Below, one piece after another: positions 10,717-20,514 of a stretch of 64,000 nt of DNA. How positions within the stretch are numbered: position 1 is the stretch's first letter; each line of letters begins with the position of its first letter. The stretch spans positions 279,904 to 343,903 of the forward strand of contig BJOX01000179.1 of the NCBI GenBank assembly GCA_009731375.1. Direction: 5' to 3'. The translations under genes were made by a program, and so were the position numbers. This stretch comes from Paulinella micropora (taxonomy: Eukaryota > Cercozoa > Imbricatea > Euglyphida). The notes below the pieces were generated by a model. The model saw nothing but the letters and a program-made list of their open reading frames with translations. It did no database searches and had not been told where the DNA came from.

Positions 10717-11815
10717 TTACCTATCCTCTGCGTTGGCATCAGTCTTAGCTTTTTTTGCCGGTGGCTCAGGACTGTCGGCGTCCTCTGCTGCCTCCGCCGC
10801 GGGGACCGCAGGAGGCACTACAGGGCGGGCCAGGCCTTGCAAGGCCCGCCCAGCTTGCTCGATCATGCTCGTCGGCACTTCCTTCAAGAAAATCCCGTAG
10901 GTACCCACTGCAAGCACGCACGAACGAATTCTAGCCGAAGTTACGTAACTCTGACTGAACAAAAAATAACTGAGAGCCGCTTGTATGAGGTAGCGGTTCA
11001 TCGGAAGATCGGGCCATTGGCAAAAATCGTCACCTCTCATTTTTGGCGTTTTGGCCGTCGCCCTATCTTGTGCGGCCTGCGTTTTTTTTTCTTTATCTCG
11101 ACTAGCCAGACGTCTTGCGTCTTGGTGTCGCGCCAGACCTGGTCTACGTGTGTAACGACCTCTAGCCCTATAGTGTGCACGGGAAGCTGTGCGTAAATTG
11201 GCTCGCCGAAGCGGCTGAAGAGGAAGGAGAGCGCGCTGGCGGCGAGGGGGTGCACGCAGTGCAGAGTGTCGGGGTCCAGGTCGACGCCCGTGCAGGCCTT
11301 GAGGCTGCGGCAGAAGCTCTGTTTCTGCTGCGGCGGCGCCCCTGCCCAAACGCTGTAATTTTTCCTAAAGATGGTGCCCTTAAGCACGGGCGGCCGCAGG
11401 CCCGTGGCTATCTCGGTGAAGGCGGTGAGCTGGCAGTCTACAGCGAGGCCGTTTCCTGCAACAGCAACCAAAAAACATAAAAAAGCTCGGGACAGTTAAG
11501 CGACAACAACAAGGCCAGAGAAACGTACAGACCTCGGCCAAACCAGGGGGCCTGGATGTGCCTGGCGGAGTTCCGCTTCTGCGTGACAGAGGCGGCGCGT
11601 TCTTCCCATTGGGCGTACACGTTCTGTTTGGGTTTAATGGTTTTGTGACTGAACTTGGGGTCCTTCTGCCACACGTGCGCCTCGAGCCACGTGTGCACGC
11701 CCGCGAGCGCGCGGCCGCGGAACGAGGGCACGAAGGTCGGCGGCAGTTGATTGATATGGTGCGTGACGTCGGGGTCGAGCGCGCGCCAGGGAGGTTTTTG
11801 CCTCTTCTTGGTCAT
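10717..11815 (-). CDS. RecB/YqaJ-like PD-(D/E)XK nuclease, spliced
   Basis: Exon 1 is 11815-11533 (MTKKRQKPPW...), exon 2 runs from 11455 to the stop at 10717. The intron removes a stop and joins ...WFGR-G-NGLAVDC in frame. Exon 2 contains a typical nuclease core: HVDQVWRD (first acid), WLVEIKKKK (E-x-K), then NRYLIQAALSYFLF, a helix with the Q often found in RecB-type motifs. A one-base shift in the A-run directly after the E-x-K motif (11081-11095) has to be corrected to continue in frame. The tail is Ala/Pro/Lys-rich. Such nucleases act in viral recombination or DNA end-processing (lambda-exonuclease-like). About 300 residues in total. The family call is good; a host or viral role is open. 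Confidence 0.65.
11456..11532 (-). other. Spliceosomal intron, 77 nt
   Basis: On the minus strand the donor is GAG|GTCTGT and the acceptor is TTGCAG|GAAAC, with a CTTAAC branch-like motif and a T-rich stretch between. Phase 1. Removing it restores an uninterrupted nuclease reading frame, whereas read-through gives a stop. This is the best-supported intron in the GC-rich block. Confidence 0.75.
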
Positions 11816-12140
11816 GCAGTTCTTGGCGTTTTTGCTCTTTTGAACGAAATATAAAAAAAAAGGAAGAACGAGGGGTAGAAAATAAAGCAAAGAAGAAGAA
11901 GAAAAAAAACAGATTCGGGAAAGGAAAAGGAAAAAAAGTAGGGGCACAGCCCCCCTCCCCCCCAAAAAAAGAAGTGAGAGCACGGAAATGCTAGAGAGAT
12001 TGCCCCCCTCCCCTCCCCGCAAGTTTCTGTGTGCCGCCAAATCTGCGCGTTGCCCCCCTCCCCCACCCCTTGCCATTAAACCCCCGCCTAAAATCAATCT
12101 TGGTTTACAATTTTTTGTTTTAAAAAAAGGAACGAGTTGT
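11816..12140. other. Intergenic, A- and C-rich
   Basis: Upstream region of the spliced nuclease gene and downstream region of the next F-box/LRR gene. It consists of purine-rich A-runs and C-runs. No ORF with normal composition and no RNA gene seen. Confidence 0.5.
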
Positions 12141-13664
12141 TCAAGAATCCCATGGATCTTGCAGTTCATTGGCAGGAATAGATTGCGTGTCAACTTGCAA
12201 ACCGGGCCTGGCCTGCCTGAGCCTCTGCAGCATTTCTGCTGGCGAAATTTGGCACTCGCTCATCTTAATTGTTTGCAACGCTCGGCAGTGCTTGAGCTCG
12301 GCCACGTCTCCGCCGAAATAGCACCAAGAAAATTCTAGTTCTTGCAGCACGTGACACTGCTTTATTTCGGAGAGCGTCGAGCTGGTTATGTTGTAAGACC
12401 CTAACACTAGCCGTTGTAGGCCCGCGCAGCCCGCAAGTCCCGTAGGAGTTTTCCTGTTGAGCACTCCGGTGGTTAAGGGCCCACAGCGCCACAGCTTCAA
12501 AGTGCGAAGCGAGCGGCATGCGTGCAGTGCCTTGAGGTTGGCAAATGGATTGGCTTGTCCCAATCGCAGTTCTTGGAGCGCGGGGCAGCGCTGCAATTTA
12601 GCCAAGCCCCGCAGGGTGAGGCCTGGACATCTGGACAGACACAGGGCCTGCAGGCCCGGCCAGCCGGACAGTTCTTCCAGCAGCTCATCCGACGCGCCGG
12701 GATCCAGAGCCAGCTTGAGCTTCGTGAGGCCCTTGTCCAGTGAACGTACGGCGGCTGGTGGGAGGGGCCTAAAGTCGAGCAAGTCCAGCTCCTGCAGTTT
12801 CGTGAGCGAAGGCAGTTGCTGGAGCACGTTCGTAGCTCCGACCAAGTCGCGCAAGGCCAGCCCCGTGATCGGCAGGTCCTGCAGGCCGGAGCCCGTGATT
12901 TGGGGGCAAGAGGCTAGGTAGAGTTTCTGGAGTTTCGGCATGGAGCGTAGATGTTTCAGCCCGTGGTCTGTAATTACACGACAATCGTGCAGCGCCAGGT
13001 TCTGTAGTTGCTGCAGTTCCTGCAGGTTCCGGAGGTTTTCGTCGAGGACTCTTTGGCCCGAAATCACGAGCGTCCGGAGAGTCTGGGTGTGCTGACTATC
13101 TTGCAGAGACAGACAGATGTTGATGGTGCCCCTGGCCACTAGGTTGTGGATGCAGCCAAACTCGTCCAGGGCCTTGCTTTCTTGCCACAACCGGTCAGAG
13201 TACCATTCGCCCTCCAGGACCAAGGTTTCTACCGTGACGGTTTTTAGGGAGTAGCCCTGGTAGTCGGACCAGCGTTCGCGGTCTTGGTAGTAGGGCTGCT
13301 GTAGCACCAATCGTTGTATAGGGCGTTCAGCATCGGCGCAGGCGCGGGTAAAGAACCGGAGTATTCTCCGGTGCTGCTCGTTCGAAAACCTAAACACTGG
13401 CTGCTCGTAGTTTGCCCAGAAGGCGAGTTGCTGGACTAAAGCCAAGGAATCTCGGCACGCGAGCGCGAACCGGGCGGCTTCCTCCGCGCCTGCCAGGTCT
13501 CTCACCATTGGCCAGAGATCGTCGGGCAGTTTGAACAGCCAGCCAGACTGCTCGAACCGAAGTTTGCTTCTTTTGCGTGGCCTAACCTCTTCAAGCGGCG
13601 CCGAGAGAGGGGGGATCCCGCGGGTGGCTCGGGCTGACCTCCTCGTGGCCAGAAAATAACTCAT
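12141..13664 (-). CDS. F-box/LRR protein, intact, 507 aa
   Basis: Starts at ATG 13664 (MSYFLATRRSARATRG), with a basic stretch RPRKRSK before an F-box-like segment (LFKLPDDLWPMVRDLAG, FALACRDSLALV). From about residue 100 the protein is made of LRRs of the cysteine/AMN1-like type (LQNLALHDCRVITDHGL, LQKLYLASCPQITGSGL, LQALCLSRCPGLTLRGL, LQELEFSWC). This is the only LRR gene in the window that is open end to end, so it is the best reference for the others. Probable role: substrate adaptor of an SCF ubiquitin ligase. It is a close relative in architecture to the gene at 13894-15070, so these two are probably tandem duplicates. Confidence 0.75.
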   Translation of the reverse strand: MSYFLATRRSARATRGIPPLSAPLEEVRPRKRSKLRFEQSGWLFKLPDDLWPMVRDLAGAEEAARFALACRDSLALVQQLAFWANYEQPVFRFSNEQHRRILRFFTRACADAERPIQRLVLQQPYYQDRERWSDYQGYSLKTVTVETLVLEGEWYSDRLWQESKALDEFGCIHNLVARGTINICLSLQDSQHTQTLRTLVISGQRVLDENLRNLQELQQLQNLALHDCRVITDHGLKHLRSMPKLQKLYLASCPQITGSGLQDLPITGLALRDLVGATNVLQQLPSLTKLQELDLLDFRPLPPAAVRSLDKGLTKLKLALDPGASDELLEELSGWPGLQALCLSRCPGLTLRGLAKLQRCPALQELRLGQANPFANLKALHACRSLRTLKLWRCGPLTTGVLNRKTPTGLAGCAGLQRLVLGSYNITSSTLSEIKQCHVLQELEFSWCYFGGDVAELKHCRALQTIKMSECQISPAEMLQRLRQARPGLQVDTQSIPANELQDPWDS

Positions 13665-13680
13665 GTCCCCTTTTTATAAA

Positions 13681-13746
13681 GTTGGAGTGTTCACTTTCTG
13701 TGCACGGGGGGNNNNNNNNNNGTTGGAGTGTTCACTTTCTGTGCAC
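13681..13746. repeat. Artificial duplication around a 10-N gap
   Basis: The 25-bp stretch beginning GTTGGAGTGTTCACTTTC occurs directly before (13681) and directly after (13722) a 10-N gap. This is what a failed overlap between two contigs looks like; the true sequence probably has one copy. Confidence 0.85.
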
Positions 13747-13893
13747 CGGGGAGGGGGAGTGTTCTTCTTTTTTCCTGCTGCCCCCCCCCCCCGCTTCTTC
13801 CGGGCCAATTTCCTTTCCCTTCCCCCCGCCCATGCTCTTTGTGGGGGGGGGGGCCCTGCGGCGCCTGTGTGTTGCACCAAGGTTTTGGCTTTT

Positions 13894-15070
13894 TTAATTA
13901 AACTGTGAAGAAATCTCTAGGTCGGGCCTCCTTCTCTGCAGGCGCTCGAGCATTTCCTGCGTTACGCCCCCGGATTCGTACACGTCAAGCTTTTTCAGCG
14001 AACGGCAATACTGAATCGGGTCTAGCGTGTTAATCCCCGGACAGGACTGTAGTTCCAATTTTGTTAGGTTGTCGCAGTGCTGTAACTCGGCGAGCCACTC
14101 ACTAGTCAAGTTTGCGCAGCCATGAATATCTAAATGGTAGAGCGAGGCACATCTTCGCAGGCAGAGGTGCTTGTAACATTGGTACATTTCCGGACGGTGA
14201 GACACCGCAGCGTGGGGACATTGAGCGCGCCGGTCAGGCCCGTACAGGATTCCAGGGACAGGCTTTCGAGCGCTTTGCAGTCTCGGAGCGCGGCCAGCCG
14301 GTCGTCGGTGATGCGGGGGCAGCGCGAGAGCCATAGCTTTCGGAGCTTGGGGCACTCGGGGAGCTGGCCCAGGCATGCCCCCGTGATTCGCGCGCAACCC
14401 CCCAGGAAAAGCGCTTGTAGGTCCTTAAGGTCCTTGAGCCCCCGCAGTGCCTGGTCGGTAGGGCTGCCCGAGAGCCACAGCCATTCAAGTCTTGTCAGTT
14501 TGGGCAGGACGCGAGCTAAAGTGTCGTCCGCGCGCTGATCGTTTGTTTGGATGCTCAGAGAAAGGAGCGAACCGGCGCTGCGCAACTGCGCTAGCGGTTT
14601 AATGTCCTGGCAGTTCGATAGAAACAGCTTGTGGATGGACGGAAAGGCCCGCAAGAGCTTTGCCCAGGGTTGATCTTGCTGACCAGTCAGAGCTAGTTTC
14701 TTGACTGAGAAGCCCGAGAGCACACGGAGGTCGGCTTCCTGCACAGGGCGTTTGATGTCTAGGCTGCCCAAGAGAGTAGACTTGTGTAGCCAGGCGAGTA
14801 TGCGCCGGTGGGGGGCAGCTCGAGCTCGAAGGCGGGCTGTTGGAAGTTCCCCCAGAACGTGGGGCCCTGCACCAGCGCCAGTAGGGCCGTGCACGTCAGG
14901 GCCAGGGCGCTCGCGAGGTCGGGGCCGGCCAGGCAGTTGATCATTGGCCATACATCCTCTGGCAGAGTGAGCAGCGACGAGGCTCTGTTTGTGTGCACAA
15001 GGCACCTGCGCTTCGACGCTCCCGGACCCCCTGCCGCCAGCTTCCTCGCGGACTTTAATTTTTCGGCCAT
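13894..15070 (-). CDS. F-box/LRR protein, two frameshifts
   Basis: Begins at ATG 15070 (MAEKLKSARKLAAGG) and shows an F-box-like segment (LLTLPEDVWPMINCLAG, ALTCTALLALV) very similar to the neighbour at 12141-13664. The frame breaks near 14810 in a G6 run, resumes with HRRILAWLHKSTLLGSL (the neighbour has HRRILRFFTRA at the same place), gives about ten LRRs, and breaks again near 14150-14180 before the last repeats (LYHLDIHGCANLTSEWL, LTKLELQSC) and a stop at 13894. The homopolymer position of the first break suggests sequencing error. Total about 390 residues if repaired. Same inferred ubiquitin-ligase adaptor role. Confidence 0.6.
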
Positions 15071-15270
15071 TTTTTTTTTTAATAGATAAAATGGGAGGGG
15101 AAAATGGGAGAGGGGGGGGGGGAAATGTGGTGGTCTGGCGGCCGCCCATTTCTCCCCCCCCTCCCATTTTTGCTTCGATTGTGCGGGAGAGAGAGGGCCT
15201 ACGAAGAAAAGTCTCCCCGCCGCCTGTGCCGCCCGTTGCGTACAAATTTTCCCCCCTGCCAAACAGCGGC

Positions 15271-16086
15271 ATGACCGCGGAAGGTATTTCGTTGCAGGAA
15301 GTGCTGGCGAGCGCACCGCGCCGGGGCACAGCCGTGGTGGCCGGCTGGCCCGAGCGCGTGGTGTGCCAGACGTGCGGCGGCAACGAAATCGCCAGCGTCC
15401 AACAAGACCTGTTTGAATGCCCGTGCGGCTGGCAGGCGTCCGTGGTGGCCGAGAACGTGCGCGCGTTGCTGGCGCGCCTGGGCTACGAGCGCAAGGACTC
15501 GCTGGACCTGGTGGACATCACGGGCGACTGGGCCCCGGCGCGCAAGGGCGCGCCGGTGCTGACGGTGTTCTGGAGGTTCCTGCAGGACCCGCACGACACG
15601 CTGCTGCGGCGGAGCAAGGCGAAGAAATGGATAGCAGCGGCGGAGGAGTCGGCGGCCTCGGAGCCCAGGCACTTAATTATCATCCACCGCAAGCGGCGCG
15701 CTCCGGTGGCGGAGCTGATGGCCGAGCGAGAGGTTGCGCTCGGGTGGCGCATAGACTTCTGGGACGAGGACTCGCTGTTGTTCACGCCGGGGGTGCGCGG
15801 GCTGTACCACCACGAGCACCGCGTGCTCGGCGCGGCCGAGTTAAAGAGGCTGGAAGCGGTGTTCCAGCTAGACGCCGGCCGGCTGCCCGTGCTGTTCAGT
15901 TCGGACCCCGCGGCCAAGTGGTGCGGCGCGCGCCCGGGGGACGTGGTGGCGGTGGAATCTACGTTTATGGACGGCAAGCAGCAACAATACAGGCGCTGCG
16001 TGTATTTGGCGGAGGAACGGTTCCGCAAGGAGTCGATAGTGGCGAAGAAGGCCGATGTGAGGGACAGGCACAACCGTTTCTTGTAA
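15271..16086 (+). CDS. RPB5: RNA polymerase subunit RPB5-like, N-terminal Zn ribbon
   Basis: ATG 15271, 271 residues. The C-terminal assembly domain is diagnostic: HHEHRVL (H-x-LVPKH-type motif), then LPVLFSSDPAAKW and GARPGDVVAVES, ending in an R-x-C strand, which parallels LPRI-x-x-x-DPVARY and G-x-VVKI-x-R-x-S of RPB5. The N-terminal jaw-like part has GYERKDSLDLV and HLIIIHRKR. Unusual is an extra N-terminal C-x2-C...C-x-C module (CQTC about residue 33, CPC about 53), not part of normal RPB5, which may be a zinc ribbon. RPB5 is shared by RNAP I-III and by several nucleo-cytoplasmic viruses. The divergence and the neighbouring capsid-like gene suggest a viral copy. Confidence 0.8.
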   Translation: MTAEGISLQEVLASAPRRGTAVVAGWPERVVCQTCGGNEIASVQQDLFECPCGWQASVVAENVRALLARLGYERKDSLDLVDITGDWAPARKGAPVLTVFWRFLQDPHDTLLRRSKAKKWIAAAEESAASEPRHLIIIHRKRRAPVAELMAEREVALGWRIDFWDEDSLLFTPGVRGLYHHEHRVLGAAELKRLEAVFQLDAGRLPVLFSSDPAAKWCGARPGDVVAVESTFMDGKQQQYRRCVYLAEERFRKESIVAKKADVRDRHNRFL

Positions 16087-16287
16087 AGAAGTCTGGGGAA
16101 ATGGAGAGAGAGGGAGGGGGGTGTGGGCCCGGCCTTGGGCAAACAAAGCAAAGAAAGATTAAAAAAAACTTTTTTTAATTGTAACTTGGTTGATTTTTCC
16201 GGGAAGAAAAAAAAGAGAAATACATGACCGGGGCACGAATTGTAGGAGACTTTCGCGGTGCTTTTCTCTCGCTGTCTTTTTTTTTGC

Positions 16288-19200
16288 TCACAAGTCGTGC
16301 GGCTGCGGGCCCAACAAGGGGCCCAAGAACGTGGAGCCCTGCACGCCCGTGCCGGCGTACTCGGCGAACGCGCCCTTGAGCTGCATGAAGGCTTGGGGGT
16401 CGGCGCGCGGGCCGAGCGCGGTCCGGCCGACCGCGGCGTCGTGCAGCCTGCCGTGTATGCGGCTGTAGGTGAGCTGCGCGCCGCGGCAGCAAATGGACTG
16501 CTCAATCTCCAGCGGCTTGAAGACACCCTCTTCGAGGAACATGTTCGGCTGCGCGCTGGTGAGGTCCGACACCTTGTATTTGCGCACTCAGCACCACGTC
16601 GCACATCGGGGCGGACGGATCGTCATCGGGCCGTTCCCCCACCAGCTCCGGGGTGATTTTGCCCGTCATGGAGCTGAACCAAGACTTGGGCACGTACGTG
16701 TACGGCACGGGCACGACGACGATGTCCCAGTCCTGGCCGGGGCGCGGGTCGCTGCCGTTGGGTTCCTTGGTGTCGACGGTAGCGAGCTTGACGCCCGCCC
16801 CGTGCTCGTAGCGGACCGAGACGATGTTGGGCTCTATCCGCAGCGTGCGGCGGTCCATGACGATGGTGCCCGCCTTGAAGCGCACCTGCACGCTGGTCTG
16901 GAAAGAGTCGGGGTCGTTGGCAAAGACCACGTCCGAGTCCTTGACGACGACGTGCGCGCTGCCCTGCCCCTTGCGCATAAAGAGCGCCGACCCGCCGACG
17001 AACTTAACAGCGGGCCGGAAGAGCATGAAGCCGAGCGGGAAGGGCAGGTTGTGGTCGATGACCCACTCCAGGTTCGCGCGCGTAACCGGTTCTGTTTTCA
17101 GCCAGCGCTCGAAACGTTCGAAACTATTCCCCGACGGCGTACTGCCCTTGGGCGGCGTGCCGCCGGACGGCACGTGTTTCTTAAGTGCTTCGCGCACGAG
17201 CTGATGTATGTAGCTAGCGGAGACAGACCTTTCTGGCGCCGAGGCGGGGCAGAACTCCTCCAGCAAATGCTGGCCAATGAACTCCTCTTGCTCCTTAGGG
17301 CCCAGCTTTTCATCGCACACAGCCATTATCGAGGCTAAATAGTTGTCCGATCTCAGTGTTTTCTCGGTGCACAATTGTGACAGACCGCGCAGGAGGCTCG
17401 CGCGCAGACCAATGTTGCTGACCTCGTCGCGCGTGGGTTTCTTCATTTCAGATATGTAGTAATGCCACATGCAAGAAATAGCCTTTCCTTCGTTTGAATC
17501 TTTGTCATCGAGAAACGCTTCCACTTGCGGTATTAAGCCTTGGTAGGAAGCGTCGGTAGTGTTCAGAAATATTGCGATGTGCTTTTTGAGTCTTTGCCTA
17601 GTTGCCTCCGGAACTTCGGGAAATGGTGCTGAATGGCCCGATGCATCGAGCGCACCAGCGTTGTCTTTCAACAGCGATTGTACGAACCAGTCGTATAACA
17701 GTGCGTCGCTAGGTTTGCCCTTGGAAAACAGCGCTTCGAGCAGGCGGAGCAGCTTCTTCTTCTGTTTTTGATCACTCTGTTGGACACTGTCTAGAAGTTC
17801 ATCCGGGCTCAGGCCTTGAATGGGTGTTCCATCGATAAACCTTCTGGCCCAGTGCTGGATACCAAGCAAACTGGTTGCAGGGATAGTAGCAGCTGCATCC
17901 GGCGCCAGTATGTTGAATGCGGGAATGTCGGCTACGTCCAAACCGCCGCCACCAGTCGCAGGACCGGCCCCGGCGGCCAAACCGCCGCCACCAGTCGCAG
18001 GACCGGCCCCGGCGGCCAAACCGCCGCCACCAGTCGCAGGACCGGCCCCGGCGGCCAAGCCGTCGTCGTCGTCGCTGTCTTCGTCGCCACCACCACCACC
18101 GCCGCCGCCACCCCCGCCGTCGTCGTCGCTGTCGCCAGCCGTCGGCGGCGGCAGGTGATCGGCAAGCTCGGGCCTCTGGCTCAGCAAGTAGGACAGCACA
18201 CCGATGAGCTCCGCGCCGTCGTACAATTGGTACATAGTAGGTTTGTCTACTCCCAAAATCGCGTTGAACAGCTTCTGGCCCAGGGCCCCGGGGCGGCCGC
18301 CGCCGCCGAACAGGCCCGAGTGTTGCAGGACGGCCTTGAGGGTCAAGTAATGTATCTCGCCCTGGTCGCCGTCGACTATGCCGATCGTGCGCTGCGAGCT
18401 CTCGTAGCGTTCAAAGTCCCTGTTGCTCATATTGCCGTCAGCCAGCATCTGGAAGCGTTCCGAGATGATGCACGGGGTCGTCGTGGGGTCGTGCGGCTCG
18501 CGCCTGCCCACCTGGTAGCTGCGCGAAGGGATGGCGTCCAGCCCCTGCTGGGTCCGGAACATGACGAGCTTCTCGTTGGTGCGGTCGTGCGGCTTGACCT
18601 TGGGCTCGTCCTGCCCGAACATGGGCAGGATCCTGCTCTCCGCCTTGATCGTGTTGGCAAAGCGGTAGACCTCGTTCGTGAGCAGCACCATGTCCGGCTC
18701 CTTGCCCTGGTTTCTGAGCAGGCCCATGGCCTTGACCTCGATGCCGTTGATGCCCACGCCGTCCTTGTTCACGGCGAAGATGTGCGCGTTCCTCTGCTCC
18801 AGCAGCGTCGCGAGGTCGCGTGCGTTGATGAGCGGCAGCTTGTAGTCGGTCTCTACCAGGCGCCTGACGGACTCCTCCACGAGCTTGTTCACGAGGTTGT
18901 AGTTGAGCGACAGCACCACCGACATGCTCACGGCCCGCAGCGATTCCTCGTACACCACCACCTTGGTCTTGTCCATGGGCCAGTCCGAAGGCATGACAAA
19001 GCCCACCCCGTAGTGCTGGATGGCCTGTGTCTTGGTCGACCTGCTGGTTTCTAGCAGCACCCCGGGCACACGCTGGCTCTTGGGGTTGAGCGCCTTGGGG
19101 TTGAACTGCCATTCCACCATGGTAACCCGGTCCCCGTGCGGTTTCACCGTCTTGTACTTCTCGAGAAAATCGTCCCAGGTGATCATGGAGATCGCGCTCA

Positions 19201-19525
19201 GGAGTTCGGGCCGCGAAACAACGAGCATGTTCATGAACATCTGGTTCATGGTAAAGTGGCCGCCGTCAAAGCTATTCCACAGGCTCTGCGTAATAAAGTC
19301 CATCGGGTCGTTGTCCGACAGCGGCGCTCGCGTCGACGCCTTGGCCAGGCTGATCGGTCTGAGTGAGCTCATAGCCCGGTTAAAGCTTGCTAGCATCTTG
19401 ACTACGGGCCCGTCGGACGAGATTTACGGCCCTTCCTCGTCCTGGGGCCAGGGTTCAAACTTGACGCGGCGTTTTTTGTGCGGCCGTTCGTCATCATTCC
19501 GCCAATCGCCGTCAAGGGTGCTCAT
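16288..19525 (-). CDS. Putative HK97-fold major capsid protein
   Basis: The main frame is ATG 19396 to about 16590; near 16587 a one-base shift continues into a second frame (RKYKVSDLTSAQPNMFLEEG) to a stop at 16288. Total about 1,035 residues. Residues ~100-180 resemble the HK97 spine region (an AIQHYGVGFVM strand followed by a long helix, AVSMSVVLSLNYNLVNKLVEES), and the last third has a P/A-domain-like series (LPFPLGFMLFRP, GSALFMRKGQG, DDPDSF-like, LRIEPNIVSVRYEHG). Between lies a large insertion with a Gly/Asp-rich linker, possibly a tower domain as in herpesvirus and mirusvirus capsids. Codons upstream of 19396 stay in the same frame to ATG 19525 apart from one TAA at 19424-19426 and encode an SV40-type nuclear signal (PHKKRRVK). 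The fold call is by pattern, not by search. Confidence 0.5.
17941..18058 (-). repeat. 39-bp in-frame tandem repeat x3
   Basis: Three perfect 39-bp units inside the capsid-like gene encode three copies of a 13-residue Ala/Gly/Pro-rich unit (AGAGPATGGGGLA). They lie beside a Gly/Asp-rich run and look like a flexible linker between domains. The copy number may vary between genomes. Confidence 0.85.
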
Positions 19526-20514
19526 GTTCTGGCTGCACTCTTTTTGGTGTGTTTGTTTTCTTTTTTTTTGCGGGAGGACCAGAAAGTTTCAGAGCCCCCG
19601 AAAAAAAAGGGGGAAAGTCCCTTTCCACTCTGCTCCCCCTTTTCTTCCCTCCCCCGACTCCCTGGCAAGCAATTCCCCGCCCCTCCCCCTCCCGCCCTTC
19701 TTTGAAAATCTGCTTTGTTGTAGATCCCTCCCCAGCTTTCGCCGCACAAAAAAGGTTCTGCCCTACGTCTTTGTTTTTTTTAGAGCACCCCTGTAACTTT
19801 TCCTTGTTTTTTTTTAGAAATCTCGCGCCTGGATCGACCTTCCTTTGTTTGTTTTTCTTTCCCTCCCTCCCTCTGGCGTAACACCAAAGCCCACCCCCGA
19901 AAAAGAGGGGGGGAGAGGGGCGGGGTGGGTGGGGGGNNNNNNNNNNNNNNNNNNNNNNNNNNNNNNNNNNNNNNNNNNNNNNNNNNNNNNNNNNNNNNNN
20001 NNNNNNNNNNNNNNNNNNNNNNNNNNNNNNNNNNNNNNNNNNNNNNNNNNNNNNNNNNNNNNNNNNNNNNNNNNNNNNNNNNNNNNNNNNNNNNNNNNNN
20101 NNNNNNNNNNNNNNNNNNNNNNNNNNNNNNNNNNNNNNNNNNNNNNNNNNNNNNNNNNNNNNNNNNNNNNNNNNNNNNNNNNNNNNNNNNNNNNNNNNNN
20201 NNNNNNNNNNNNNNNNNNNNNNNNNNNNNNNNNNNNNNNNNNNNNNNNNNNNNNNNNNNNNNNNNNNNNNNNNNNNNNNNNNNNNNNNNNNNNNNNNNNN
20301 NNNNNNNNNNNNNNNNNNNNNNNNNNNNNNNNNNNNNNNNNNNNNNNNNNNNNNNNNNNNNNNNNNNNNNNNNNNNNNNNNNNNNNNNNNNNNNNNNNNN
20401 NNNNNNNNNNNNNNNNNNNNNNNNNNNNNNNNNNNNNNNNNNNNNNNNNNNNNNNNNNNNNNNNNNNNNNNNNNNNNCCCGAAGCTTAAAAGGAATTGTA
20501 ATTTGTGTAGTTTC
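19526..20514. other. Intergenic with 541-bp gap
   Basis: Contains T-runs, C-rich low complexity and an unresolved gap at 19937-20477, bordered by a G-run. The 5' regions of the capsid-like gene and of the plus-strand gene at 20515 lie here. Nothing can be called in the gap. Confidence 0.6.

Noticed and set aside
17816-19054. 412-aa plus-strand ORF opposite to the capsid-like gene
   Set aside because: Shadow of the GC-rich minus-strand gene; composition follows the third codon positions of that gene.
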